64,000 bases of DNA from Clostridiaceae bacterium (GTDB lineage Bacteria; Bacillota; Clostridia; Lachnospirales; Lachnospiraceae): assembly GCA_902363735.1 (NCBI GenBank), contig CABJBA010000004.1, positions 310,001-374,000 of the forward strand. Direction: 5' to 3'. This document shows, piece after piece, positions 44,863-52,660 of this stretch. Within the stretch, counting starts at the first letter, position 1. Every line of letters begins with the position of its first letter. A program made the position numbers and the translations under genes. Below the pieces are notes generated by a model. It was not told the origin of the DNA, made no database searches, and saw nothing but the letters and a program-made list of their open reading frames with translations.

Positions 44863-45704
44863 TGAACATAAGCCGTCACTTATCCAGACTTTCCCAAAAA
44901 GACCCCCTTCAGCGCCGGCAGGCTCTGGAAGAGGTCTTAAACCAGGAAGGTTTATCCTATATGAGACAGGAAGAGGAGCCTTCTGTCAAGGCACCCAAAG
45001 GCATTTCCAATTACTTAATTAATCCCTGGAACGAGGAACCCGGCCTTTTGTTTTGTGCCCACCACGATGGAGTTCCCGGAAGTTTTGGAGCTAATGACAA
45101 CGCTGCCGCTCTCTGCATTCTCATTGACCTTGCAAAGACCCTTTCCGCTGAGAACTTTCCCGCCCGCTTTGCATTTTTTGACGGCGAGGAATCGGGAAAT
45201 ACAGGAAGCCGTCTTTATGCCGCCCAAATGGACCGGAAAATGGTTACGGGAGTCGTAAACTTAGATGTATGCGGCTATGGGGATACTGTAGCCGTCTATG
45301 ACCGGGGATACGGACGAAAGCCTTCTGTGTCGTCATTTTGCAGCCATAAGGTTTTAAAGGCTCATAGCGGAGTGCTGGTAAAATATCTTCCCAAGGGCGA
45401 CGAGGCTTCCTTTTCCGGACTTTCCATTCCAGCCATCAGCATCGCTTCTATTCCCCGCTGGGATATTGAGTACTTAAAAGTTCTTTCCGGCATGGGCAGC
45501 GGAATTCTTGGACGCCCTCCGGAATTTGACATGATCATGGGGCAGATGGAAATTTCCACCACCATGCACGGAGGCTACCGGGATTCACCGGAGTGGGTGG
45601 AGCCTGAGGCCATGGCCCGTATTTATGATTATCTTATGGATGGGCTTCACAGCAATGGAGATAAAAAAGGAGTATTATCCCGCTTTTCCTTACGGGGACG
45701 GTAA
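44862..45704 (+). CDS. M28-like zinc peptidase/amidohydrolase
   Basis: 280 aa. Metal-ligand motifs of the M28 clan: FCAHHDGVPGSFGANDNAAAL (His-x-Asp and the bridging Asp), FFDGEESGNTGS (catalytic Glu-Glu), NLDVCGYGD, and a late His in STTMHGGYRDS. It is cytosolic, since no signal peptide is seen, and shorter than typical secreted M28 enzymes. Encoded in an operon with GntR, SDR and YhcH genes, it may deblock an acylated or amide-linked substrate rather than act as a general peptidase (inference). Confidence 0.8.
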   Translation: MNISRHLSRLSQKDPLQRRQALEEVLNQEGLSYMRQEEEPSVKAPKGISNYLINPWNEEPGLLFCAHHDGVPGSFGANDNAAALCILIDLAKTLSAENFPARFAFFDGEESGNTGSRLYAAQMDRKMVTGVVNLDVCGYGDTVAVYDRGYGRKPSVSSFCSHKVLKAHSGVLVKYLPKGDEASFSGLSIPAISIASIPRWDIEYLKVLSGMGSGILGRPPEFDMIMGQMEISTTMHGGYRDSPEWVEPEAMARIYDYLMDGLHSNGDKKGVLSRFSLRGR

Positions 45705-45737
45705 GAGCCTGACTGGCAGAGAATAAAATATATAAAG

Positions 45738-45777
45738 ACAGGGCTGAAATCCATAAAAGGACTTCAACCCTGTTTTA
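45738..45777. terminator. Bidirectional terminator between convergent operons
   Basis: ACAGGGCTGAAATCC and GGACTTCAACCCTGT pair with minor mismatches around ATAAAA. T-run TTTTATTT on the plus side, A-rich (TTT on minus) on the other. It lies between the M28-like gene (plus) and the alcohol dehydrogenase (minus). Confidence 0.75.
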
Positions 45778-45794
45778 TTTGTATAAATAATACG

Positions 45795-46814
45795 TTACTC
45801 CATAGAAAGAATTATCTTGCGGACACTGGACGCATTTTTCTCCGCATAATCAAAGGCCTCATGCATCTGATCAAAAGAAAATTCTGCATTGGCAAAGCCT
45901 TCCAAAGGCAGCTTGCCCTGGTTTAAATATTCAATTACTATTGGGAAACGGCCTGTCTGATGACGGGAACCCATAATGCTCATTTCACCCTTTGCCAGCT
46001 TAACTGGGGCAATCTCACTGGGAATGGTGTTAAAACTCATTTCCACCACACGTCCGGCAGTGCTTGTCACCTCTATGGCCTGTTCAAAGCTTTCCTTTGA
46101 GCAAACAGCATCTACAGTTACATTGGCTCCCATGCCTTCTGTTATTTCAAGAACCTTTTTCACAACATCTGCCTCTTTAGCATTGATGATATGATCTGCT
46201 CCCAGTTTCTTTGCATATTCCAGTTTTTCATCCACAATATCTGAAATAATAACAGTTGCACCGAGAATTTTCGCATTTACCATAATCGTAAGGCCGATGG
46301 TTCCTGCACCCATGACAAATACAACATCTCCGGCCTGTACATTACCCCTGTAGCAAGCCTGGGCGCCGATGGTAAACGGTTCAATTAAAACTGCCTGGCT
46401 CCATGGCAGATCAGAAGGGATAGCGTGTGCATTTTCCTCCGGAATAACAGCGTATTCCTGAGCACCTCCCTCTACATGAACGCCATAAACTTTTAAGGTC
46501 TGGCAGGCATTCCTCCGGCCCTGGCGGCAGGCATAGCATTGGCCGCAGGAAAGAATAGGCTCTGCTACAACATGATCCCCCACCTTTACTTTGGTAACTG
46601 CAGAACCTGTTTCTGCCACTTCACCGACAAACTCATGTCCCCAGACACGGGGATAGGTAACAAAAGCATTTTTCCCGTGGTAAATATGCATATCAGAACC
46701 ACAGATACCAACCCGTTTGATTTTCACCAGAACATCAGTATCCTTTTCAACCTTAGGAATGTCGTGTTCTACCATTTTAAGCACTCCAGGTGCTTCGATT
46801 AATCCTGCTTTCAT
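45795..46814 (-). CDS. Zinc-dependent alcohol/polyol dehydrogenase (MDR family)
   Basis: 339 aa from the ATG at 46814, which has AAGGAGG nine nt upstream. GroES-like N-terminal domain with the catalytic zinc site (GICGSDMHIYHG, GHEFVGEV) and the structural zinc loop CGQCYACRQGRRNAC. Rossmann domain with GAGTIGLT near 170. Resembles sorbitol/threonine and RspB/L-gulonate-type dehydrogenases. Last gene of a four-gene minus-strand operon with a lyase, a ketopantoate-reductase-like enzyme and a cyclase, so it likely oxidises a sugar acid or its product. Confidence 0.9.
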   Translation of the reverse strand: MKAGLIEAPGVLKMVEHDIPKVEKDTDVLVKIKRVGICGSDMHIYHGKNAFVTYPRVWGHEFVGEVAETGSAVTKVKVGDHVVAEPILSCGQCYACRQGRRNACQTLKVYGVHVEGGAQEYAVIPEENAHAIPSDLPWSQAVLIEPFTIGAQACYRGNVQAGDVVFVMGAGTIGLTIMVNAKILGATVIISDIVDEKLEYAKKLGADHIINAKEADVVKKVLEITEGMGANVTVDAVCSKESFEQAIEVTSTAGRVVEMSFNTIPSEIAPVKLAKGEMSIMGSRHQTGRFPIVIEYLNQGKLPLEGFANAEFSFDQMHEAFDYAEKNASSVRKIILSME

Positions 46815-46869
46815 ATGAAACCTCCTTGTATGATTGTTCATTCATCTGTTTATACAATTCTTTCTGCCC

Positions 46870-47745
46870 TTAACAAATTTCCAAGTACTGTTCCAATACC
46901 TGATCCATCTCAGCCTTCTGATCTTCTGTCAGAGGCAGCAGAGGCTTTCTCACATCTCCCGCCCAAATTCCCTGTCTGGAAACAATATGCTTTAAGTTGG
47001 CACAAAGCCCGTTTTTTAACAGCACATCCAGAATGTTATTGCTCTTTGACTGAAGAACACGGGCTTCCTCTTCCCGGCCCTCCAAGTACAATTCCATGAC
47101 CTTCCTAAACTGCGGAAGCATAAAATTAAAGCTGCTTCCTATAAATCCATCACATCCGAAAGCAAGAAAGGCCAGCATACAGCTTTCAAAGCCGCCGTAG
47201 CAGATAATATCAGGATTAATATTATGCATTCGCTCCATTTGAAGCATATCCAAATTTGTATGTTTTACCGAACCCACTGCTCCTGATGTCAACAAAGCCT
47301 TAATCTCGGGGCTGAACAGGTTTAAATTTCTATGAGTACTGGAGGGAATGTTGTAATAGAGGACCGGATGTCCCACCGCCTCCGCTATATCATAATAATA
47401 TCCTGCAATCTCTTTCTCTGAAAACCCGAAGTAAATGGGAGGAGTTGCGGCAATATTTTGAATTCCCAATTCCTTTGCTTTTTTTGCAAAAAAAACGGCT
47501 TCTTCCGTACTGATTGCGCCTACATGGGCGAATATATCCGCCTTGTCTTTATATTCTGAAGCCAGTTCAAAGGAACGGACTCTCTCTTCCCTGGTCAGCA
47601 AAAAACATTCTCCTGAGCTTCCCCCGATGAAGAAGCCGTCAGCTCCCTGGGAGATGTTTTTTTCCCATAGCTGTCTGGCCGCCTCTCCGTTAATCTTCCC
47701 TTCTTTATCAAAAGGTGTGACAGAAGCAACATATAATTTTTTCAT
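46870..47745 (-). CDS. Dihydrodipicolinate synthase/N-acetylneuraminate lyase family protein
   Basis: 291 aa TIM-barrel class I aldolase. The Schiff-base lysine is in VGSVKHTN, the tyrosine in YYNIPSSTHRNL, and the phosphate- or carboxylate-binding loop in IGGSSGECFLLTREER. The GGSSGE variant instead of GGTTGE separates it from true DapA and suits NanA-like or 2-keto-3-deoxy sugar acid lyases. It would split a 2-keto acid to pyruvate plus an aldehyde. Between the dehydrogenase and the ketopantoate-reductase-like gene. Confidence 0.88.
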   Translation of the reverse strand: MKKLYVASVTPFDKEGKINGEAARQLWEKNISQGADGFFIGGSSGECFLLTREERVRSFELASEYKDKADIFAHVGAISTEEAVFFAKKAKELGIQNIAATPPIYFGFSEKEIAGYYYDIAEAVGHPVLYYNIPSSTHRNLNLFSPEIKALLTSGAVGSVKHTNLDMLQMERMHNINPDIICYGGFESCMLAFLAFGCDGFIGSSFNFMLPQFRKVMELYLEGREEEARVLQSKSNNILDVLLKNGLCANLKHIVSRQGIWAGDVRKPLLPLTEDQKAEMDQVLEQYLEIC

Positions 47746-47829
47746 GGCAGTAACCCCCTTATAATTTCCCCTTATTAATGAGCAAAGAAGCCAGCTCCTG
47801 AGTCAGGAACCAGCCTCCTTTTATTTCTA

Positions 47830-48744
47830 TTACCGGCTCTTGTCTTCTATTGCGTGTACCATTTCCACTACAAATTCATGAGTTGGAACCGGGACGCCGC
47901 ATTTTTTTGCTGCTCTAACAACAGAGCCGCTTATGGTCTCCACCTCAGTCCTTCTTCCATTCTGTAAATCTGCCCGGATAGAAGTGGAGCCGTTGGGAGA
48001 TCCTATTGAAATTTTTCTGATTTTTTCTGTAATAATCTCTTCATCAGCCTCCAACCCCAGACCTTTGGCAACTGCAACAGCCTCATGAATCAGGCGGGTG
48101 GTCATATTCCAGGCGTGGTCATTGGCAGCAATATACCCTATATCCACCTGGAGAATACCTGTTACTACGCTTAGGGAAACGTTGGTAAAAAGCTTATCCC
48201 AGATCAGCTGCTGGATGTTTGCATGAATGTTGACCGTAAAGCCACAGGACTCAAAAGCTTCCTTCAGCTTTGGAAGAAATCCGGCCTTGTCCTCAACCAG
48301 CATTCCTACATTGGTATTGCCTTTTCCGCCCCTTTTGATGCAGCCGGGGCACAGTACTGCGCCGTTGTCCTCTGTGGTTCCGATAATAATGTGGTCTTTA
48401 TCCACAAACTCTCCTAAAATATCCTCATGACCAGAACCGTTTTGCAGGGTCAGCACATACGTTTCAGGGCCGATCAGGCATTTATTTCCAGCCAGAGCAT
48501 CTTTAGAAAACAGGGACTTGACGAAAAGAATCACCAGATCCACCGGTTCCACACCTTCCGTACAAGTCACTGCGTGAGGGTGGTAAATATTTTCCCTGTC
48601 ATCCTCATGAAGCTTGATGCCCTCTGCTTCAATATGGTCCACAGTGGCGGCAGACGTGTCCACCATATATACTTCATTGTTCAGTGACAGGTGGGCACCA
48701 TAGATGGAACCCATAGCTCCTGCCCCGATTACCGCGATTTTCAT
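47830..48744 (-). CDS. Ketopantoate reductase (ApbA/PanE)-like protein
   Basis: 304 aa. N-terminal Rossmann motif IGAGAMGSIYGAHL, NGSGHEDIL in the position of the NG-x-GN motif, the catalytic Lys in LIWDKLFTNVSLSV, and C-terminal GSTSIRADLQNGRRTEVETISG, including the Glu used by the family. No pan genes are nearby. In this catabolic operon it is more likely to act on another 2-keto acid than in pantothenate synthesis (inference). Confidence 0.85.
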   Translation of the reverse strand: MKIAVIGAGAMGSIYGAHLSLNNEVYMVDTSAATVDHIEAEGIKLHEDDRENIYHPHAVTCTEGVEPVDLVILFVKSLFSKDALAGNKCLIGPETYVLTLQNGSGHEDILGEFVDKDHIIIGTTEDNGAVLCPGCIKRGGKGNTNVGMLVEDKAGFLPKLKEAFESCGFTVNIHANIQQLIWDKLFTNVSLSVVTGILQVDIGYIAANDHAWNMTTRLIHEAVAVAKGLGLEADEEIITEKIRKISIGSPNGSTSIRADLQNGRRTEVETISGSVVRAAKKCGVPVPTHEFVVEMVHAIEDKSR

Positions 48745-48759
48745 AGAATTCCCCTTTTT

Positions 48760-49449
48760 TTATTTAGAAAACTCTGCCAGGCCTTCAATTGCATAAGCGC
48801 GGATTGGACAGGAATCCAGTCCCTTGATCGGAAGGGGAGTGTAGGACATGAAGAAGGTGTCGGTAGTCAGCTCCTCTAAGTTTTTTAATACCTCCAGGAA
48901 TACTACGTCTACTTCCATTAATACATCATGGAAAGCACTAACGTCCTCGTTGTTGCTCTCAATGGAAACGCCGTCGCCAAAGCCAACGCATTTTACTTTC
49001 TTCTCTTTTAACCACTCTGCAGTTTCACGGCAGATGAAAAGACGCTTGTCCTCTTCTGTGTTGGAAGCCGGAGTAAAAGGAGGGAGCTTAAGATCAGAAT
49101 CTAAAATCACGATATCGCCTTCCTTAATGCGGTCGCCGCAGGCTTTCTCTAAATCTTCACCCTTGATCTTTCCGTTAGGTTCCATATGAGTAATGTTTAC
49201 ATGAATGGCACGTCCCATAAATGTACTGATGGGAAGTCCCTGTACATCGGTCCAGTTATCATTGTGATGGTAAGGACACTCAACATGAGTTCCTAAATGG
49301 CTGGTTAAATCCATGATTGTGTGGAAATCGGGAATAGGACCCCCTGTATTAAAACGGAATAACCGGCATCTTCTGGACTCTGTCTCAGGATCTAACACCT
49401 TAGTTAAATCAATTACTCTTAAACCATTTCCTAAATCAAATGCATTCAT
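48760..49449 (-). CDS. Cyclase-family hydrolase (kynurenine formamidase-like fold)
   Basis: 229 aa, PF04199-type. The metal-binding motif H-x-G-T-H appears as LTSHLGTHVECPYHH with Glu where the family usually has Asp, and further His residues follow. Other family parts: VIDLTKVLDPETE at the N-terminus and DIVILDSDLKLP. These enzymes hydrolyse amides or lactones (N-formylkynurenine, isatin, trans-dienelactone types). First gene of the operon with the reductase-, lyase- and dehydrogenase-type genes, and divergent from a GntR gene across a palindromic operator. Confidence 0.87.
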   Translation of the reverse strand: MNAFDLGNGLRVIDLTKVLDPETESRRCRLFRFNTGGPIPDFHTIMDLTSHLGTHVECPYHHNDNWTDVQGLPISTFMGRAIHVNITHMEPNGKIKGEDLEKACGDRIKEGDIVILDSDLKLPPFTPASNTEEDKRLFICRETAEWLKEKKVKCVGFGDGVSIESNNEDVSAFHDVLMEVDVVFLEVLKNLEELTTDTFFMSYTPLPIKGLDSCPIRAYAIEGLAEFSK

Positions 49450-49504
49450 TGTATAATACCTCCTATGATTTGAATATGTTAAACATTCTTTCTCTATTAT
49501 ACCC

Positions 49505-49518
49505 GTATACCGGTATAC
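49505..49518. promoter_or_regulatory. Perfect palindrome GTATACCGGTATAC in the divergent promoter region
   Basis: A 14-bp perfect palindrome lies between the cyclase gene (minus) and the GntR gene (plus); CCGG follows again at 49518-49521. FadR-type GntR proteins commonly bind GTATAC-containing palindromes, so this is the likely operator of the adjacent GntR protein. Confidence 0.65.
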
Positions 49519-49596
49519 CGGTCAATGCTTTTTTTGTTGACTTCATAAATTTTCTGGGTTATGATATTTTCCATAATATCAAGATAGGAGTTTTCC

Positions 49597-50244
49597 ATGA
49601 ACGACACCGGTTCCCTGCAATATCAGGCTTATCATACCATAAAAAAGCAGATTCTTTCCAAAGCTCTTGATTCAGAAGTTCTATACTCTGAAACCAGGCT
49701 GGCGAAGGAGCTTGGCATTTCCCGGACTCCTTTAAGGGAAGCCCTTCAATACCTTTCCCAGGAAGGTTATATCACCATCATACCCAGCCGCGGATTTAAA
49801 ATTCGCCGTCTGGACAAAGAAACCATGAGGGAATCCATTGAGGTACGCTGCGCCATAGAGGGCTTTTGTGTCCATCTGGCTGCCCAGTCTTTGGATGAAA
49901 AGCGGTATCAAAAGCTGTTAAGTGATATGAGAGAATCCTTAAAGCAGCAAAAAACTGCCCTGGCCTCCGGAAGCCTTTCCGCTTCCTTTACAGAAGCCGA
50001 CCACCAGTTTCATCTGCTTTTAGTTCATTTTGCTGAAAACAGTGAGTTTAATCATCTCTTCCAGCGGCTTTTATATACCATTCACTTAACAACCTCCAAT
50101 GCCCTTGCTATAACAGGACGAGCTCAGAAGACTTATGAAGAACACCTGGAGTTTTACAAGCATCTGGAAAACAGAGACAGCCTCCAGGCATACCAGACTC
50201 TCATTGCCCATCTGATGATGCCCCTTAACCTGAACCTGATATAA
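49597..50244 (+). CDS. GntR-family regulator (FadR/FCD subgroup)
   Basis: 215 aa. Winged-helix domain (YQAYHTIKKQILSKALDSEV...ETRLAKELGISRTPLREALQYL, to about 70), then an FCD domain with the metal-ligand pattern around FTEADHQFHLLLVHF and a later His. Start ATG at 49597 has AGGAG upstream. It is divergent from the cyclase operon and shares an intergenic region that holds the GTATACCGGTATAC palindrome. It most likely controls that operon in response to a pathway acid. Confidence 0.9.
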   Translation: MNDTGSLQYQAYHTIKKQILSKALDSEVLYSETRLAKELGISRTPLREALQYLSQEGYITIIPSRGFKIRRLDKETMRESIEVRCAIEGFCVHLAAQSLDEKRYQKLLSDMRESLKQQKTALASGSLSASFTEADHQFHLLLVHFAENSEFNHLFQRLLYTIHLTTSNALAITGRAQKTYEEHLEFYKHLENRDSLQAYQTLIAHLMMPLNLNLI

Positions 50245-50252
50245 TGCTTGTA

Positions 50253-50290
50253 AGGCTGCTGCAAAAGACCCTTTTCAGCAGCCTTTTTAT
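50253..50290 (+). terminator. Terminator after the GntR gene
   Basis: AGGCTGCTGCAAAAG and CTTTTCAGCAGCCT form a stem with one unpaired base, followed by TTTTTATT. It separates the GntR gene from the convergent YhcH operon. Confidence 0.8.
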
Positions 50291-50304
50291 TATAAAACAG
50301 CTTG

Positions 50305-50757
50305 TTATACAGCTACCTTTACAACTACCTTTTTCACTGCACAAGGCTCTCCTGCCACACAGCGGGGCTTATGGGCATCCTCTGGAGCAACCACGATTAA
50401 ATCTCCTTCTTCCAGGATTACATAACCGGAAAACTCAGGCTCTTCATAAAAAATCAGGTCATTCTCTTCAATCCGCTCCTTCTCTTTCAGAACGTCGCGC
50501 TTGCATACTCCGAACTGCTCTCTTCCTGTAACCACATACTGAATATCAAAATATTTCTCATGGGTCTCAAATGAGCCCTGTTCTGCCGGAAATGTAGTAT
50601 ATTCCTGAATGTGGGCTATTACGGTATCTCCCATAACGGGATAGCTTCCCACCGGAAGGGCTTTGATATCTGTCTCCTTCAGCCATTTGTAAGCTGCCTG
50701 GAATTTGTCCTCCAGATAATTATATTTTTCTGCAATTGAAATGTTAGCAAAAAGCAT
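50305..50757 (-). CDS. YhcH/YjgK/YiaL (DUF386) family protein
   Basis: 150 aa, the usual family length. Motifs: ETHEKYFDIQYVVTGREQFGVC (His and the K-x-x-D-I-Q pattern) and EEGDLIVVAPEDAHKPRC (metal-binding Glu/His of a cupin fold). Second copy in the window; the other (44335) is longer and quite different. Last gene of the permease-HyuA-HExxH-Ldh operon. YiaL and YiaK are neighbours in the 2,3-diketo-L-gulonate pathway, and here a YiaK-type gene lies directly upstream, which supports a keto-sugar-acid substrate. Confidence 0.9.
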   Translation of the reverse strand: MLFANISIAEKYNYLEDKFQAAYKWLKETDIKALPVGSYPVMGDTVIAHIQEYTTFPAEQGSFETHEKYFDIQYVVTGREQFGVCKRDVLKEKERIEENDLIFYEEPEFSGYVILEEGDLIVVAPEDAHKPRCVAGEPCAVKKVVVKVAV

Positions 50758-50774
50758 AGGTTTTCTCCTTTTTA

Positions 50775-51824
50775 TTATTTACTTGCAATGTCTTTTGTAT
50801 CCAAATTTCCTTCAGAAATAGCAATCACCTGGCTCCAGATCTGTTCATCCACGGATACGCCGTCTTTCATGCTCTTTTCTCTGGTAGCAACGGTACGCTC
50901 GCCCGGGCATGTGACCTGGCCGCCTTCATGCTCTGGATGAGTAGCATCTGCCGCCGCAACCCTGCGGTTGAGCATTGCCTGGATCTCTTCCTTTGTTCCG
51001 AACAGGTAAGGATCGTATGCAATGAAAATCTGGCTGCAGCCGGTGCAGCTTCCGTTATCTGCTTCATCTATGTCAGAGCCGCATTTTCCATTTGACATAA
51101 GAGCTGCCGCTAAATCAAGAGCAATTGCCATGCCGCTGCCCTTCCAATAGCCCGTAGGCAGAATTCTTCTGCTCTCTTCAATGGCTCCCGGATCATCAGT
51201 CAAGTTGCCGTCTTTATCAAATCCTCCGGGGAAGGGAAGTTTCTTGCCTGCAAGACGGTAAACACCCAGTTTTCCGTAAGCATACTGGCTCATGGCCATA
51301 TCAAGAACAATAGGACCGTCTTCACGGGGAATGGCGATGCAGAAAGGATTGTTACCCACTCCCGGTTCATCACTGCCCCACAAAGGCATACAGCTTTCTG
51401 TGTTGATCCAGCTCATTCCCATAAATCCTGCTTCTGCCATTTTCCATGCGTAGGTGCCGCCTCTCATCCAGTGAGTGGTGTTTTTCAAGGCCACACATCC
51501 GATTCCATGCTCTTTTGCAAGAGCCATAGCCCGGTCTGCACAAAAAAGTGCGTTGGTAATACCGATTCCCAAATGTCCGTCATAATTTTCAACAGCGCCT
51601 TTTCCTCCCACAAGTTCCGGATCACCGTTAGGGTCAATCCAGCCCTTCTGGACATATTCTACGAAACGGGGAACTCTGTTCAGTCCATGGCTTTCCACTC
51701 CGTCTGCGCTGGACTGAGTGTGAATAGCCGCACATACCTTTGCTTTTTCTTCAGAAAGTCCAGCATTTAACATTGCTTTTTCCACTGTTTCCAGAACAGT
51801 GCTATAGGGTATTTTTAAACTCAT
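50775..51824 (-). CDS. Malate/L-lactate dehydrogenase family oxidoreductase (YiaK/AllD type)
   Basis: 349 aa. Family Ldh_2: conserved HTQSSADGVESHGLNRVPRFV at about 30-50, MSWINTESCMPLWGS, GNNPFCIAIPRED, and GYWKGSGMAIALDLAAALMS. NAD(P)H-dependent reductases of this fold act on 2,3-diketo-L-gulonate, ureidoglycolate, sulfolactate and related 2-keto acids. It is followed after 17 nt by the YhcH gene and preceded by the HExxH protein. A single ribosome site GAAGGAG supports the start. Confidence 0.92.
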   Translation of the reverse strand: MSLKIPYSTVLETVEKAMLNAGLSEEKAKVCAAIHTQSSADGVESHGLNRVPRFVEYVQKGWIDPNGDPELVGGKGAVENYDGHLGIGITNALFCADRAMALAKEHGIGCVALKNTTHWMRGGTYAWKMAEAGFMGMSWINTESCMPLWGSDEPGVGNNPFCIAIPREDGPIVLDMAMSQYAYGKLGVYRLAGKKLPFPGGFDKDGNLTDDPGAIEESRRILPTGYWKGSGMAIALDLAAALMSNGKCGSDIDEADNGSCTGCSQIFIAYDPYLFGTKEEIQAMLNRRVAAADATHPEHEGGQVTCPGERTVATREKSMKDGVSVDEQIWSQVIAISEGNLDTKDIASK

Positions 51825-51854
51825 AATATCTCCTTCTTTCTTAAACTCTTGTCT

Positions 51855-52655
51855 CTATGCTTCTTTATATTCATCGGTTTCAACAGGAGGAATGGGCCTG
51901 CCTGCCAGCTCCATCATCTCTTCATACAAACCGCTGGCCTCCTCCGGTGAATAGCCATATACCAAAAATACATCCATTAAATACGGGGAATAACTGATTC
52001 CTGTAATCTCCTGGGCAAACCCCATGGCTGCTATCTCACCAAGGGCGATGATATTGGAATCATTGTGAAGAAAGCCCAGGGACCAAAGCCTGATCTTTTC
52101 CGTTTTCGTAAAGATCTCCTCATGATACTGCTCTTCCACCCAGTGAAACAGCTCATGGGACAGAAGAAGCCGGCTCACATCCAGCTCCCTGGTAAGGACC
52201 TCTAAAACCCCTGGACTTTCAAACAGCTTTTCTGCCTTTTTCACCGCATCCATGTAAATGCAGATCTTATCAGGCACCCGGAATTCAGCAAAGAGCACAC
52301 GGTCCGTCTTCTCCGGAAATTCCGGGAAGGAAACATCCATACCCATTGCCTTTGCCAGTTCCCTGGGGTCTTTGGTCTGATACTTGTCACAGATCTTGGT
52401 TGCATACTCCCTGCCGCAGGCCAGACTCTGTTCCATCCATCCCCTGCGCTGCACATCGTCAAACTTTCCGTTTAAGGGCTCTCTGGAAAATGCATATCCA
52501 TACCACTCCTCCGGCGGAATATCTGCCAGGTCCGCCAGCATGTCCCCTAAGGGACGAACATCAAAGTGAGGGCGTTCATATCCCCTTCCTCCCTGCTTTC
52601 CGAAAAGTCCGTCCGCAATGGGTTTGAAAGCTGTTTGAAATTCTTCTTTTGTCAT
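51855..52655 (-). CDS. Putative zinc metallopeptidase-like protein with HExxH motif
   Basis: 266 aa, no name recognised. A zincin motif HELFH occupies 167-171 in SRLLLSHELFHWVEEQ, with a plausible third ligand Glu207 in ALGEIAAMGFAQ. The preceding part (DPRELAKAMGMDVSF, then beta-like stretch FAEFRVPDKICIYMD) resembles the layout of ImmA/IrrE (M78) peptidases. No signal peptide or HTH is present. It lies 5 nt behind the HyuA-type gene and 30 nt before the Ldh gene. The role is unknown; maturation or regulation of a pathway protein is one option. Confidence 0.7.
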   Translation of the reverse strand: MTKEEFQTAFKPIADGLFGKQGGRGYERPHFDVRPLGDMLADLADIPPEEWYGYAFSREPLNGKFDDVQRRGWMEQSLACGREYATKICDKYQTKDPRELAKAMGMDVSFPEFPEKTDRVLFAEFRVPDKICIYMDAVKKAEKLFESPGVLEVLTRELDVSRLLLSHELFHWVEEQYHEEIFTKTEKIRLWSLGFLHNDSNIIALGEIAAMGFAQEITGISYSPYLMDVFLVYGYSPEEASGLYEEMMELAGRPIPPVETDEYKEA

Positions 52656-52660
52656 GATTC

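Noticed and set aside
46870..47745. Calling the lyase nanA and linking it to nanE at 4.8 kb
   Set aside because: It is 42 kb away, in an operon without other sialic acid genes, and the family covers several other keto-acid lyases.
47776..47830. Terminator between the lyase and the ketopantoate-reductase-like gene
   Set aside because: Only TCCTGA-c-TCAGGA pairs well, with no proper T-run; the genes are more likely cotranscribed.
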